DNA of 13,485 bases from Gammaproteobacteria bacterium (GCA_029288195.1 JARFPR010000040.1:1-13485); one strand, 5' to 3'. Shown: positions 5,438-13,451, numbered from the stretch's first letter. Numbers and translations: made by a program. Notes: generated from the letters alone by a model not told the origin.

Positions 5438-6504
5438 TGCCATTGGTCGCGCATAATGATTTACCTACCTTCGGTAAGCTGAGACAGGATGGTTTGCTGG
5501 TGTTGGACCCGGGTCCCGCAAACCAGCAGGACATTCGAGAGCTGCATATCGGGCTGCTCAACATGATGCCTGACGCGGCGCTTGCCGCTACCGAGCGACA
5601 GTTTTTTCGATTAATCGGTGAAAGCAACCCGATTGCCCAGTTTTATGTACACCCGTTTACGCTCGATGCGTTGCCACGTGAACAATCGGCACGGGAGCAT
5701 ATCGAAAAATTCTATGACAGTTTTGAACAGATTAAACAGCAGGGGCTCGACGCCCTGATCATTACCGGTGCCAATGTTATCGGTGCCGACCTTTCGAAAG
5801 AAGTCTTCTGGAATGAGTTAACCCAGGTGTCCGACTGGGCCCACGAGAACGTAACCTCCACGCTGTGTTCCTGCCTCGCTACTCATGCGGTGATGGACTT
5901 CCGTTATGGAGAAAAGCGTATCAGGCAGAAGTCCAAAAAATGGGGCGTTTACCGCCACCAGGTCGTCGATGCCTCGCATCCACTGGTGGACGATATCAAC
6001 TCGGAATTTGATGTACCACATTCCCGCTGGAATGACGTGCATCCCGAGCAGTTCGAATCCCAGGGGTTGAAAGTACTGGTAACGGGCGATGATGGATGTG
6101 TGCATCTCGCCACCAGTCCGGATGGGTTTCGCACCATTTTTTTCCAGGGGCATCCAGAATACGATACCGTCTCCCTGCTAAAGGAGTACAAGCGTGACGT
6201 GTCCCTGTTTATTAACGGTAAATTCGATAACTACGCACCGATGCCGGAACATTATTTCAGCGAGTTCAATGCTGCCGTGTGTCGTGAGTACGAGGGTCGC
6301 GTGATGCAGAGCCTGGCGCTGGGAGAGGCAATTCCCGAGTTTCCGGAACACCTGATACTGGGGAATCTGAAGAACACCTGGCAGGATACCGCAAGCGCTG
6401 TCATCGGCACCTGGCTGGGCCTGATTTACCAGGTGACCAATGTCGACCGGCGCAAACCTTTTATGGAAGGTGTTGACGCCGACAATCCGTTAGGCTTGTG
6501 CTAA
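5437..6504 (+). CDS. metA: Homoserine O-acyltransferase, MetA family (divergent)
   Basis: This 355-residue cytoplasmic enzyme has the MetA (HTS) fold, a class-I glutamine-amidotransferase-like domain. The family transfers a succinyl or acetyl group to homoserine, the first committed step of methionine synthesis. The catalytic Cys is C146 in TSTLCSCLATHA. H239 and E241 in QGHPEYD correspond to His235 and Glu237 of E. coli MetA with a constant offset of four. DVPHSRWNDV (192-201) is another conserved block. Two features are unusual. The lysine pair after NLMP in E. coli MetA is replaced by Asp-Ala with two extra residues (NMMPDAALAATERQF, 42-56). The acyl-donor specificity position, Gly for succinyl-CoA or Glu for acetyl-CoA in studied enzymes, is Ile115 in TGANVI. 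Acyl-donor choice is therefore open. A GGAGG lies ten bases before the ATG, inside the ATPase gene. The family call is firm, the exact substrate less so. Confidence 0.88.
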   Translation: MPLVAHNDLPTFGKLRQDGLLVLDPGPANQQDIRELHIGLLNMMPDAALAATERQFFRLIGESNPIAQFYVHPFTLDALPREQSAREHIEKFYDSFEQIKQQGLDALIITGANVIGADLSKEVFWNELTQVSDWAHENVTSTLCSCLATHAVMDFRYGEKRIRQKSKKWGVYRHQVVDASHPLVDDINSEFDVPHSRWNDVHPEQFESQGLKVLVTGDDGCVHLATSPDGFRTIFFQGHPEYDTVSLLKEYKRDVSLFINGKFDNYAPMPEHYFSEFNAAVCREYEGRVMQSLALGEAIPEFPEHLILGNLKNTWQDTASAVIGTWLGLIYQVTNVDRRKPFMEGVDADNPLGLC

Positions 6505-6512
6505 AGCGATTT

Positions 6513-6545
6513 AGCCCGAAACGCGATCGAACAGGACGCCGGGCT
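6513..6545. terminator. Possible bidirectional transcription stop between metA and the SH3 gene
   Basis: AGCCCG (6513-6518) and CGGGCT (6540-6545) form an inverted repeat with a 21-base centre, in the short gap between two convergent genes. There is no clear T tract, so termination would be weak or assisted. The position is the main argument. Confidence 0.3.
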
Positions 6546-6550
6546 TGAAC

Positions 6551-7276
6551 TTAATAAGATCCCCAGGAATCCTGTTTTTTCCAGCGAATTCGCGTCACCA
6601 GAATCCCGATTACAAATGCAATCAGGCTAACTGCGCCACCGCGTAAAAACCAGTCAAGCCGCGTGCTATCGGTAAGCTCGGCAACGGTCTCAGTAAGTTC
6701 GGTCTTTTCCTGCCTTAATTGATCCACCACTGTTTGCAGGCGCTTGTTTTGGTCCTGGATGCTCAGAGTATCCTGCGCGGCAGTACGAACTTCCGATAAT
6801 TCCCGCTCAGAAGCGCGTAAAGTGGTTGTCAGGGCACTATTGTCAGACTTTTCCTTACTCAGTGATTGCTTGAGCTCGGCGATCTCCGAAGACTGTTCAT
6901 CGAGGCGGGTTTTCTGCTGTTCGAATCGGGCTTCAAGTCCAACCAGTCTCTCCCTGGCAGAAGGAATTGGCATCAGGAAGCGGGTTAATACATAACCTTG
7001 CTTGCCAGAGGCAGTTTCAACCAGTGAGTACTGGGTTGCCAGGTCCTCCTCGAGAACCGTGACCGCCTCGCCGCTTTCCAGCATGCGCACGATACTGTTC
7101 GATGTACTGGTACCGCTACGCATCGTAACTTCGAATTCGTCGGTTATATAACGGGTATCCGCCGCGTATAAGGGGCCTGTCGCAAAATAGAAAGCGAGCG
7201 CTAGCAGGATAGTTCGTATCATTGATCTATTTACCTTAAAAAGCATTTCAAAAAACTTCATCATTCGAGTCACCAT
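6551..7276 (-). CDS. SH3-domain and membrane-anchor protein (YgiM/TIGR04211 type)
   Basis: The architecture is characteristic of this family. It has a signal peptide (about 19-39, ending GPLYA), a bacterial SH3b domain (about 41-105; ITDEFEVTMRSGTS, then GYVLTRFL), a long coiled coil (about 107-205; QQKTRLDEQSSEIAELKQSL, heptad-like) and a C-terminal membrane helix (about 211-229). A basic tail ends in WGSY. The protein should sit in the periplasm, held in the inner membrane by its C-terminus, with SH3b possibly contacting peptidoglycan or another protein. E. coli YgiM has the same order. The start is uncertain. ATG 7276 is the longest. ATG 7264 has GGTGA five bases upstream. ATG 7222 gives the most compact signal peptide (MIRTILLALAFYF...) with AAGG at a long spacing. 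The gene is divergent from the FecR-domain gene and convergent with metA. Confidence 0.85.
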   Translation of the reverse strand: MVTRMMKFFEMLFKVNRSMIRTILLALAFYFATGPLYAADTRYITDEFEVTMRSGTSTSNSIVRMLESGEAVTVLEEDLATQYSLVETASGKQGYVLTRFLMPIPSARERLVGLEARFEQQKTRLDEQSSEIAELKQSLSKEKSDNSALTTTLRASERELSEVRTAAQDTLSIQDQNKRLQTVVDQLRQEKTELTETVAELTDSTRLDWFLRGGAVSLIAFVIGILVTRIRWKKQDSWGSY

Positions 7277-7387
7277 GAACCTTTACTCTGACGATTCTTC
7301 GTCTGGTCGATGTGGCCGTTAGCGCCATTATTGTCAGGCTTGCAGCGAGTTGCAACAGCAAATACATTTTTGTTACCGCCAGGTCAG

Positions 7388-7416
7388 TTTGCATTTTACC
7401 GCTAAGTTACTAGAGT
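7388..7416 (+). promoter_or_regulatory. Candidate promoter for the FecR-domain gene
   Basis: TTTGCA (7388-7393) and TAGAGT (7411-7416) are separated by 17 bases, matching four of six positions each. The predicted start lies about 20 bases before the GGGGA ribosome site (7435-7439), which is five bases from ATG 7445. The spacing is good but the hexamers are only moderate. The remainder of 7277-7387 shows no ORF or repeat that I can support. Confidence 0.3.
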
Positions 7417-7444
7417 AGGTAGGAAGAATTGCCCGGGGATAAAA

Positions 7445-8164
7445 ATGAGTAAAGAACTGGATGATCCAAGGCGGGATTTTTTAGTGAAAGCTTTAAGTCT
7501 GGGCTTATTTTCCAGTCCCAATCTGGTAAGCCTGTTGCAGCCCTCTTATGCCCGCGATGACGCGCCAGGAAGGCTAGCCGAAGGTCGTTCAATTTATAAA
7601 TTACAGGGTAGTGTCACCGTAAATGGTAGGGCTGCCGATATCAGTACCCGTATCGGACCCGACTCGCGCATCGAAACCGGTAGTAATAGCCCGCTTATAT
7701 TTGTAGTCGCCAATGATGCATTTATTTTACGTAGCAATAGTCAGCTCGAATTGGAGAGTAGCGATGGTTTGATTATCGATGCTTTTCGCATGTTGTCTGG
7801 CAGGCTCTTGTCGGTATTTGGTAAACGCAGGAAACCCCACACGATAACGACCTCAACCGCGACGATCGGTATTCGCGGCACCGGCATGTACCTCGAGTCC
7901 GATGCGGATAAATCCTATATTTGCACCTGTTACGGACATTCCCATATCGTTGCAAACGCTGATCCGGAAATCAGTCTTGATGTGGTTACCGAGCATCATG
8001 ACAAGCCTTATTACGTGCTTCCTGCTGCCAGCAGTGGGGGTAAGCTCATCGTCCCGGCGCCGGTTATAAACCATACCGATACGGAACTGGTTTTAGTTGA
8101 AAAACTGGTAGGTAGGACACCCCCATTCGAGAACCTGAATGGGAGTTACAAGTACGACAAATAG
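7445..8164 (+). CDS. Tat-exported FecR-domain protein
   Basis: This 239-residue protein begins DPRRDFLVKALSLGLF, a good twin-arginine (Tat) signal (R9-R10, with Phe and Leu in place and a hydrophobic stretch after), ending around PSYAR. The body is FecR-like: YKLQGSVTVNGRAADISTRI (51-70), the beta-rich FILRSNSQLELE (93-104), LLSVFGKRR (121-129), then TITTSTATIGIRGTGMYLE (133-151). FecR-type domains act in the periplasm, often as sensors or structural modules. No ECF sigma factor or FecA-type receptor is adjacent, and there is no cytoplasmic anti-sigma segment, so this is not a classical FecR signal transducer. YICTCYGHSH (158-167) offers two Cys and two His in close order, a plausible metal site or part of the fold. 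GGGGA five bases upstream supports ATG 7445. The stop lies three bases from that of csiV, which converges on it. Function unknown. Confidence 0.82.
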   Translation: MSKELDDPRRDFLVKALSLGLFSSPNLVSLLQPSYARDDAPGRLAEGRSIYKLQGSVTVNGRAADISTRIGPDSRIETGSNSPLIFVVANDAFILRSNSQLELESSDGLIIDAFRMLSGRLLSVFGKRRKPHTITTSTATIGIRGTGMYLESDADKSYICTCYGHSHIVANADPEISLDVVTEHHDKPYYVLPAASSGGKLIVPAPVINHTDTELVLVEKLVGRTPPFENLNGSYKYDK

Positions 8165-8167
8165 GCT

Positions 8168-9049
8168 CTATTCGGCAGTCTCGGGTTCTGTTTCCGGCAG
8201 TGCCTCTTCGATAACTTCTGGAACCTTGTAAGGTGTTATCAGTATAAGCAGCGCGAACTCGGGGCTGTCAAGGTAGTGCAGGTTCTTGCTGCGCATGCGG
8301 CGACGTTCCTTAAGGCTATGATTGTTCAGTATAAGTGTATCGGCTGAGTAGGCAGCCAGGGTACGGCTCTGGGCGGAACTAGTCGTTTCCTGGTCGATCG
8401 AGAGCCGTGGGCGCCTCAGCACAAGATCAGTGTGGGCGTGCAGGTATCGTGATAACCCGATTGTAATTTTACCCTCGAGTTCATACAGCCTCTGCGGGCG
8501 TTGTGAACTTTGCTGTTCCAGCAGCTGTAGTTCAATCGCTTCAAGGGTCTGTTCATCGAACTCGGGGCTAGTCCCGTCGGCCATTTTTCTGTCTGCCCTG
8601 GGCATGCTTTCCAGCAACTCGATTTGACTGTCGATAGACGTGTATTCATTGCCATAAACACGCCCACCTCGTATCCAGACGGGCAAGGCCTTTTCCTGTT
8701 CGACTCCGGGTTGGCGCCAGGCGGTATGCAGCAATAACTCATAGCGTGATGACTTAACGAGTTTTTTGACAACATCAGTTAATCGATACTGCTTGCCGGT
8801 GATTACCTCGTAGCCCAGTTTCTTTGCTGCCTGCACGCTTTTGGGTGAAGACAGGACAAGCATTTTCTTATCCTTGGCAGGAGAACTGACCGGCAGCACG
8901 TATTCCTTGCTTTTCGGTACCTGGACATTTTTGAATATGACTACTTCAACATCGTAACGAGGCGGTTCTGCACTGGTTTCAGATTGTGCGAGCCCAGGAC
9001 CGGAAACCAGGGTAGCAAGCACCAGTAAGGATAGTGATTGTCGGTTCAT
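8168..9049 (-). CDS. csiV: CsiV family periplasmic protein
   Basis: This 293-residue protein has a signal peptide (MNRQSLSLLVLATLVSG..LAQS) and the CsiV/PF10972 layout: RYDVEVVIFKN just after cleavage, LLHTAWRQPG in the middle, and LEGKITIGLSRYLHAHTDLVL with YLDSPEFALLILITPYK near the end. In Vibrio cholerae CsiV is a periplasmic peptidoglycan-binding protein that helps LpoA activate the synthase PBP1A and preserves cell shape. A similar role is likely but not tested by sequence. Residues about 275-293 form an extra Glu/Pro-rich tail. The ATG follows the mfd stop by one base (TAATATG), so it is the last gene of the mfd transcript and probably translationally coupled. This adjacency with mfd is common in gammaproteobacteria and supports the call. 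Confidence 0.85.
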   Translation of the reverse strand: MNRQSLSLLVLATLVSGPGLAQSETSAEPPRYDVEVVIFKNVQVPKSKEYVLPVSSPAKDKKMLVLSSPKSVQAAKKLGYEVITGKQYRLTDVVKKLVKSSRYELLLHTAWRQPGVEQEKALPVWIRGGRVYGNEYTSIDSQIELLESMPRADRKMADGTSPEFDEQTLEAIELQLLEQQSSQRPQRLYELEGKITIGLSRYLHAHTDLVLRRPRLSIDQETTSSAQSRTLAAYSADTLILNNHSLKERRRMRSKNLHYLDSPEFALLILITPYKVPEVIEEALPETEPETAE

Positions 9050-9050
9050 A

Positions 9051-12000
9051 TTATTCTGCAGTCAGCTTCGTAATCAGGTTTTCTACCTGTTTTAACCTGG
9101 GTTCAAGTTCAACATTTTGACACACAAATCGCAAGGTTTGTTTGCCGTCGAAACGATATTGCCGTGGATCTGATTGTATCAATTCGATGATCTTCAATGG
9201 ATCGATATTGGGATTAGTATTGAAAACAAATTTGCCGTTATGCTCGCCAACATCAATTTTTTCGATTCCCAGGGTCAGGGTTCGTAACTTGATCCGGGTT
9301 ATTCTGAATAAATGCTTAAGCGGGTCAGGCAACAGGCCGAAGCGGTCTATCAATTCTATCTGGATATCCTTAAGCCCGTCGTCGTCTGTTGCTGAAGCGA
9401 TACGTTTATATTCAATCAGACGCCTGTGTATATCAGGGACATAGGTTTCCGGGATTAAGGCGGGAATATGAAAATCGATCTCCGATGCGCGCATAATCGG
9501 TTGTTCGAAATCGATTGGCAGGTTTGATTTTAGTGATGTTACCGCGCGCTCCAGAAGCTCCGAGTATAAAGTAAAGCCGATCTCTGTAATTTGACCACTT
9601 TGTTCCTCGCCAAGTATTTCTCCTGCACCGCGAATCTCCAGGTCATGAGTGGCAAGGGTAAATCCGACCCCGAGGTCCTCCAGGGATTCAATTGCCAGCA
9701 AACGCTTGCGGGCGTCGCTGGTCATTGCTCGTTCCGGTGGTACGATCAAGTAGGCATAGGCACGGTGATGTGAGCGTCCTACTCGACCTCGAATCTGGTG
9801 TAACTGGGCGAGCCCTAGCTTATCCGCACGGTTGATGAAGATCGTGTTGGCAGTGGGAACATCGATGCCGCTTTCGATAATCGTGGTGCAAACCAGTAAA
9901 TTGCAGCGGTGGTGGTAAAAATCCAGCATGACCGATTCGAGCTCTTTTTCTTTCATGCGGCCATGGACAATGCCGATACGCGCCTCGGGCAATAGTTGCT
10001 GCAACTCGTGCGCGGTTTTCTCGATGGATTTAATCTCGTTGTGCAGAAAATAAATTTGCCCCCCGCGTTTAAGCTCACGCTGACAACCTTCAACAATGGT
10101 GTCGGGGTTCCAGCGCGACACGAAAGTCTTGATCGCATGTCGCTGCATCGGGGGAGTAGCGATAATAGACAGGTCGCGCATGCCGGATAATGACATGTTC
10201 AGGGTCCTTGGGATGGGAGTCGCCGTCATCGTCAGTAAATCGACGCTGGCTCTCAGGGCCTTTAGTTTTTCCTTGTGGCGAACGCCGAAACGATGTTCTT
10301 CATCGATGATGACCAGGCCGAGATTCCGGTATTTTATGTTATCGGAAAGGAGTTTGTGGGTACCGATTACGATATCAATTTTGCCAGCCTCGATTTCCTT
10401 TAAGGTATCCTCAAGACTTTTTTTCGCAGTAAAACGGGTCAGGCTGGCTATGCGGATAGGCCAGTCAGCAAAGCGATCACGAAAATTATGAAAGTGTTGT
10501 TGTGCCAGCAGGGTAGTGGGTACCAGTACCGCGACCTGTGACCCGGATACGGCGGCGACAAAGGCCGCCCGCATACAGACTTCAGTTTTGCCGAAACCGA
10601 CGTCGCCGCAAACAATTCGATCCATTGGTTGCTGGGACTGCATATCTTCAATCACCGATTCGATCGATGTTTCCTGGTCGGGAGTTTCCTCGAACGGGAA
10701 CTCACTGGTGAATTGCTGGTACTCGTCAAGCGTGACCTGGTGGGCAAATCCCTGCCTGGCTTCGCGCCTGGCCTGGATATCGAGCAATTCGACCGCGATA
10801 TCGTGAATTTTTTCCTGTGCTTTCTTGCGTGTGCGTTGCCAGTGATCACTGCCGAGGCGGTGTAAAGGCGCGTTGTCTTCGCTGGCGCCGGCATATCGAT
10901 TGATCAGGTGCAGCGAAGATACCGGCACGTAAAGCTTATCCTGGTTGGCGTACTCGATGCATAGAAACTCGGTTGCGATACCGGATACGGTCAATGTTTT
11001 CAAACCCTGGTAACGTCCAACACCGTGATCTTCGTGAACAACGGGTGCACCCAACTGCAGGTCTTTGAGACTCTGAATGGTCGATTCAGCGTCGCGGGTT
11101 TTGCGATACTTGCGTCGACGGCGCTGCATCGCGCGGTCACCAAACAGCTGATTCTCGGTGATAATGGCGATTCCCTGATTTGGCAGGGTCATTCCACTTT
11201 GCAAAGCCGATGCAATGATGCAATAACGGTTGTCGTTGCGGTTCAGGAATTCATCCCAGCTGTCTACTGGTTGGGCCTGAATCGAATAGTGGCGTAGCAT
11301 TTCATGTAAAAATTCGCGTCGCCCCGCGGATTCGGCACTGAACAGGATCTTGCTAAACCCCGGTTTTGTTATAAAAGTCCGCAGTGCTTTATCCGGTTGT
11401 TCCGTGTTTGACTGTAAGGTTAACTGCGGTATTGATTGCGAATCACAATTAATGTTCGATTGATCTGGCCGCTCCAGTTTAAATGCCGAGAAAAAGAGAC
11501 ATGAGAATTTCTGAAATTTTTCCTCTAGCGTGCTGCTGTCCAGGAATAGCGCTTCAGGAGCGAGCAATGGCCATTCCAGGTTATGTCGCCTCGATTCATA
11601 GCGCTCGGTTACCTGTGCTGCAAACGATTTCGCTTGCGCCAAGGCTGCGTCGTCGATAAGCAAACGGCTATTACCGGGTAAATAGTCAAACAGGCTTACC
11701 AGCTGCTCAAAAAACAGTGGCAGGTAGTACTCGACACCGGGTGAAGAAATGCCTTCTGAAATATCGACATATACCGGGCAGCTATTAGGGTCGATATCGA
11801 AGGATTCACGAAACCTGAGCCTGAAGTGTTTGATTCCGTCTTCGTCCAGTGGATATTCCTGTGCTGGCAAAAGTTTGATTTCATTTATCTTTTCGACCGA
11901 GCGCTGCGTCTCGGCATCGAAGCTGCGGATTGTTTCGACCTCGTCATCGAAGAAATCGATACGAAACGGCCGGCTACTGCCCATGGGAAACAAGTCCAGG

Positions 12001-12509
12001 ATCGAGCCGCGTGCGCTGAATTCGCCATGTTGTTCAACCTGCGATACCGCGCTATATCCGTAAAGGCTTAGTTTCTCCCGCAGTGCCACGGGATCGATAC
12101 GATCACCCGGTTCCAGGTTCAGTGACCGTTGATGGATAAATTGGGGTGGTGCAATCTTTTGCAGCAAGGTGCTGACCGGAAGAATCAGGATTCCCGAATC
12201 GGCCTCCGTGATCGATGCGAGGCAGCGGATTCTCTCGGAAACGATATCCTGGTGCGGTGAAAACTGGTCGTAGGGCAGGGTTTCCAGGTCGGGAAAACGA
12301 TAGATCCCGGGTTGCTCGTAACTGAAAAAACGAATTTCCTGTTCCAGTTGTTCGGCGTCGGTCATGTCACAGCAGACGATGACCGATAGTCCCGGATGTC
12401 GCGCAATCTGTTCGCTCAGCAACAAGCTTCGGCTGCTGCCGTATAGCTGGCCAACGCGGAGCGGTTGCGCTATTTCAGGCGCTGGAGTTTCGAGAAGTTG
12501 TGTGGGCAC
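9051..12509 (-). CDS. mfd: Transcription-repair coupling factor Mfd
   Basis: This is a full-length 1152-residue Mfd, matching the roughly 1150 of E. coli. Mfd removes RNA polymerase stalled at DNA damage and recruits UvrA for nucleotide excision repair. The UvrB-like N-terminal region is present (RYPFDLETLPYD-like segment; ARGSILDLFPMGSSRPFRIDFFDDEVE). The polymerase-interacting CarD-like domain begins at VVHEDHGVGRYQGL (near 490). The superfamily-2 translocase motor has Walker A GDVGFGKTEV with Lys641, DEEH at 736-739, TATPIPRTL, and GRVGRSHHRAYAYL near 905. The TRCF/D7 autoinhibitory domain closes the protein. Start GTG 12509 has only a weak AGG nearby, and lies 17 bases after the rhodanese stop, so mfd is probably read from the upstream promoter. 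I see no frameshift or missing motor motif. Confidence 0.97.
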   Translation of the reverse strand: MPTQLLETPAPEIAQPLRVGQLYGSSRSLLLSEQIARHPGLSVIVCCDMTDAEQLEQEIRFFSYEQPGIYRFPDLETLPYDQFSPHQDIVSERIRCLASITEADSGILILPVSTLLQKIAPPQFIHQRSLNLEPGDRIDPVALREKLSLYGYSAVSQVEQHGEFSARGSILDLFPMGSSRPFRIDFFDDEVETIRSFDAETQRSVEKINEIKLLPAQEYPLDEDGIKHFRLRFRESFDIDPNSCPVYVDISEGISSPGVEYYLPLFFEQLVSLFDYLPGNSRLLIDDAALAQAKSFAAQVTERYESRRHNLEWPLLAPEALFLDSSTLEEKFQKFSCLFFSAFKLERPDQSNINCDSQSIPQLTLQSNTEQPDKALRTFITKPGFSKILFSAESAGRREFLHEMLRHYSIQAQPVDSWDEFLNRNDNRYCIIASALQSGMTLPNQGIAIITENQLFGDRAMQRRRRKYRKTRDAESTIQSLKDLQLGAPVVHEDHGVGRYQGLKTLTVSGIATEFLCIEYANQDKLYVPVSSLHLINRYAGASEDNAPLHRLGSDHWQRTRKKAQEKIHDIAVELLDIQARREARQGFAHQVTLDEYQQFTSEFPFEETPDQETSIESVIEDMQSQQPMDRIVCGDVGFGKTEVCMRAAFVAAVSGSQVAVLVPTTLLAQQHFHNFRDRFADWPIRIASLTRFTAKKSLEDTLKEIEAGKIDIVIGTHKLLSDNIKYRNLGLVIIDEEHRFGVRHKEKLKALRASVDLLTMTATPIPRTLNMSLSGMRDLSIIATPPMQRHAIKTFVSRWNPDTIVEGCQRELKRGGQIYFLHNEIKSIEKTAHELQQLLPEARIGIVHGRMKEKELESVMLDFYHHRCNLLVCTTIIESGIDVPTANTIFINRADKLGLAQLHQIRGRVGRSHHRAYAYLIVPPERAMTSDARKRLLAIESLEDLGVGFTLATHDLEIRGAGEILGEEQSGQITEIGFTLYSELLERAVTSLKSNLPIDFEQPIMRASEIDFHIPALIPETYVPDIHRRLIEYKRIASATDDDGLKDIQIELIDRFGLLPDPLKHLFRITRIKLRTLTLGIEKIDVGEHNGKFVFNTNPNIDPLKIIELIQSDPRQYRFDGKQTLRFVCQNVELEPRLKQVENLITKLTAE

Positions 12510-12526
12510 TTATGCCTGTAGAGAGA

Positions 12527-13189
12527 CTATTCCTGAATCGGTTTTACAGTGGTCAAACCGAGAATTTCCCAGTTTTGCATGCCGCCGCGATACCACTTGA
12601 TCTTGTCGGCAGGGTAACCGAATCCTAGCAGGTTCTTGATGTTATTGGGTGATTGACCGCACCACATTCCGTTACAAAACATAACCAGGGTCCGGGCGTT
12701 CCTGAAATCCCACAGGCCCTCGAGATTCCTGGCATTGAATTTTTCTTCGAGGATTTCGCCAATTGAAATCGGATCTGCACCTTTCGCCGGGTTCAAAGCA
12801 GTCCACGGAATATTAACCGCCCCGGGGATCGTGCCCTTTTGAACCCAGTCAGGTGTGCGCGAATCGACCACCAGGATAGTCTTGTCACCCTTGCTCATTC
12901 GAACCAGATAATCAATTATTTCCTGTTCGCCCAGGGTTTCTATTCCAGGTGCCAGCACAATTGGTTGTATACAAAACGGTGGGCAGGGTCGCGAGGTTTT
13001 GGCAAAGGCGGGGTTGACCACGGCCTTGTTGTTCTGATCACGCATGATCTTTACCGACTTACCACCGTGCATGACGCTTGCTTCTTTCATAGTCGGAGTT
13101 ATTCCAACAGGTTTATCAGCGGCCGCGGCGTTCCCAGCCCAGATCAGGCTGGTGGTCAACACAATTGTTTTTAATAACTTGGATTTCAT
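12527..13189 (-). CDS. Exported rhodanese-domain protein
   Basis: This protein of 220 residues starts at ATG 13189, chosen because AGGAGG sits six bases upstream; the longer frame from 13210 would place this site inside the gene. A signal peptide (MKSKLLKTIV..., ending GNAAAA) directs it to the periplasm. The rhodanese domain spans about 85-215. It has ILVVDSRTPDWVQKGTIPGA (105-124, with D109 and R111), the active-site loop FCNGMWCGQSPN with Cys172 and a second Cys177, and the closing WYRGGMQNWE. Rhodanese domains carry sulfur as a persulfide on the loop Cys. The N-terminal part also has CPPFCIQP (C69, C73), a CxxxC pair outside the catalytic domain. The loop Cys suggests real sulfur-transfer chemistry, but donor and acceptor are unknown. 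It sits between a small secreted protein and mfd on the same strand. Confidence 0.88.
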   Translation of the reverse strand: MKSKLLKTIVLTTSLIWAGNAAAADKPVGITPTMKEASVMHGGKSVKIMRDQNNKAVVNPAFAKTSRPCPPFCIQPIVLAPGIETLGEQEIIDYLVRMSKGDKTILVVDSRTPDWVQKGTIPGAVNIPWTALNPAKGADPISIGEILEEKFNARNLEGLWDFRNARTLVMFCNGMWCGQSPNNIKNLLGFGYPADKIKWYRGGMQNWEILGLTTVKPIQE

Positions 13190-13195
13190 TTTGTC

Positions 13196-13201
13196 CCTCC
13201 T
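13196..13201 (-). promoter_or_regulatory. Consensus ribosome binding site of the rhodanese gene
   Basis: A perfect AGGAGG on the minus strand, six bases before ATG 13189. It decides the start codon and predicts strong translation, stronger than the sites visible before mfd or csiV in the same run. Confidence 0.8.
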
Positions 13202-13241
13202 GGGGTGCAATTAAAAGTGTTCTAAAAAAATGACTCCAGTC

Positions 13242-13451
13242 CTAATCACAATCTGGCTCTTCTTCCGCTTCCCCTTCCTGATTCTTTTTACCTTCCTGGC
13301 TTGTTTCGCTGGCAGCTGTAATAGAATCGCAATACTGCGTCGATTCAACGGCAGACCTGAATTCATCCAGTGGCGACCACGCCTGCGCAACGGAGGAAAG
13401 AATCGTTTGGAAGGCTACGAAAAGTACTAAAATCAGATGTTTCATTTTCAT
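13242..13451 (-). CDS. Small secreted acidic protein with two cysteines
   Basis: This is a 69-residue frame with a clear signal peptide (MKMKHLILVLFVAFQTILSS, then VAQA before WSPLDEF). The mature part would be only about 45 residues. It contains Cys41 in STQYCDS and Cys68 two residues from the end, and a strongly acidic tail (GEAEEEPDCD). I do not recognise the family. GGAGAGA just upstream supports translation from ATG 13451, or from ATG 13445 (two residues shorter). It precedes the rhodanese gene by 52 bases on the same strand and is probably co-transcribed. A short T run after its stop (minus strand, 13230-13224) could thin transcription between the two. The signal peptide and ribosome site make it more credible than a random ORF, although part of its promoter region lies beyond the right edge. 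Confidence 0.65.
   Translation of the reverse strand: MKMKHLILVLFVAFQTILSSVAQAWSPLDEFRSAVESTQYCDSITAASETSQEGKKNQEGEAEEEPDCD

Noticed and set aside
5112..5627. Minus-strand open frame of 171 codons across the ATPase/metA junction
   Set aside because: Composition is Ser/Arg/Pro-rich, as expected from the complement of coding DNA, and it spans two well-supported genes on the other strand.
10096..10491. Plus-strand open frame of 131 codons inside mfd
   Set aside because: It is fully antisense to the conserved helicase motor of Mfd, has no recognisable motif and no promoter or ribosome site. It is a shadow of a strongly conserved gene.
13224..13241. Intrinsic terminator between the small secreted gene and the rhodanese
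   Set aside because: On the minus strand a GACTGGAGTC repeat precedes a T run, but the stem would have only three or four pairs and a very tight loop, too weak to call as a terminator.
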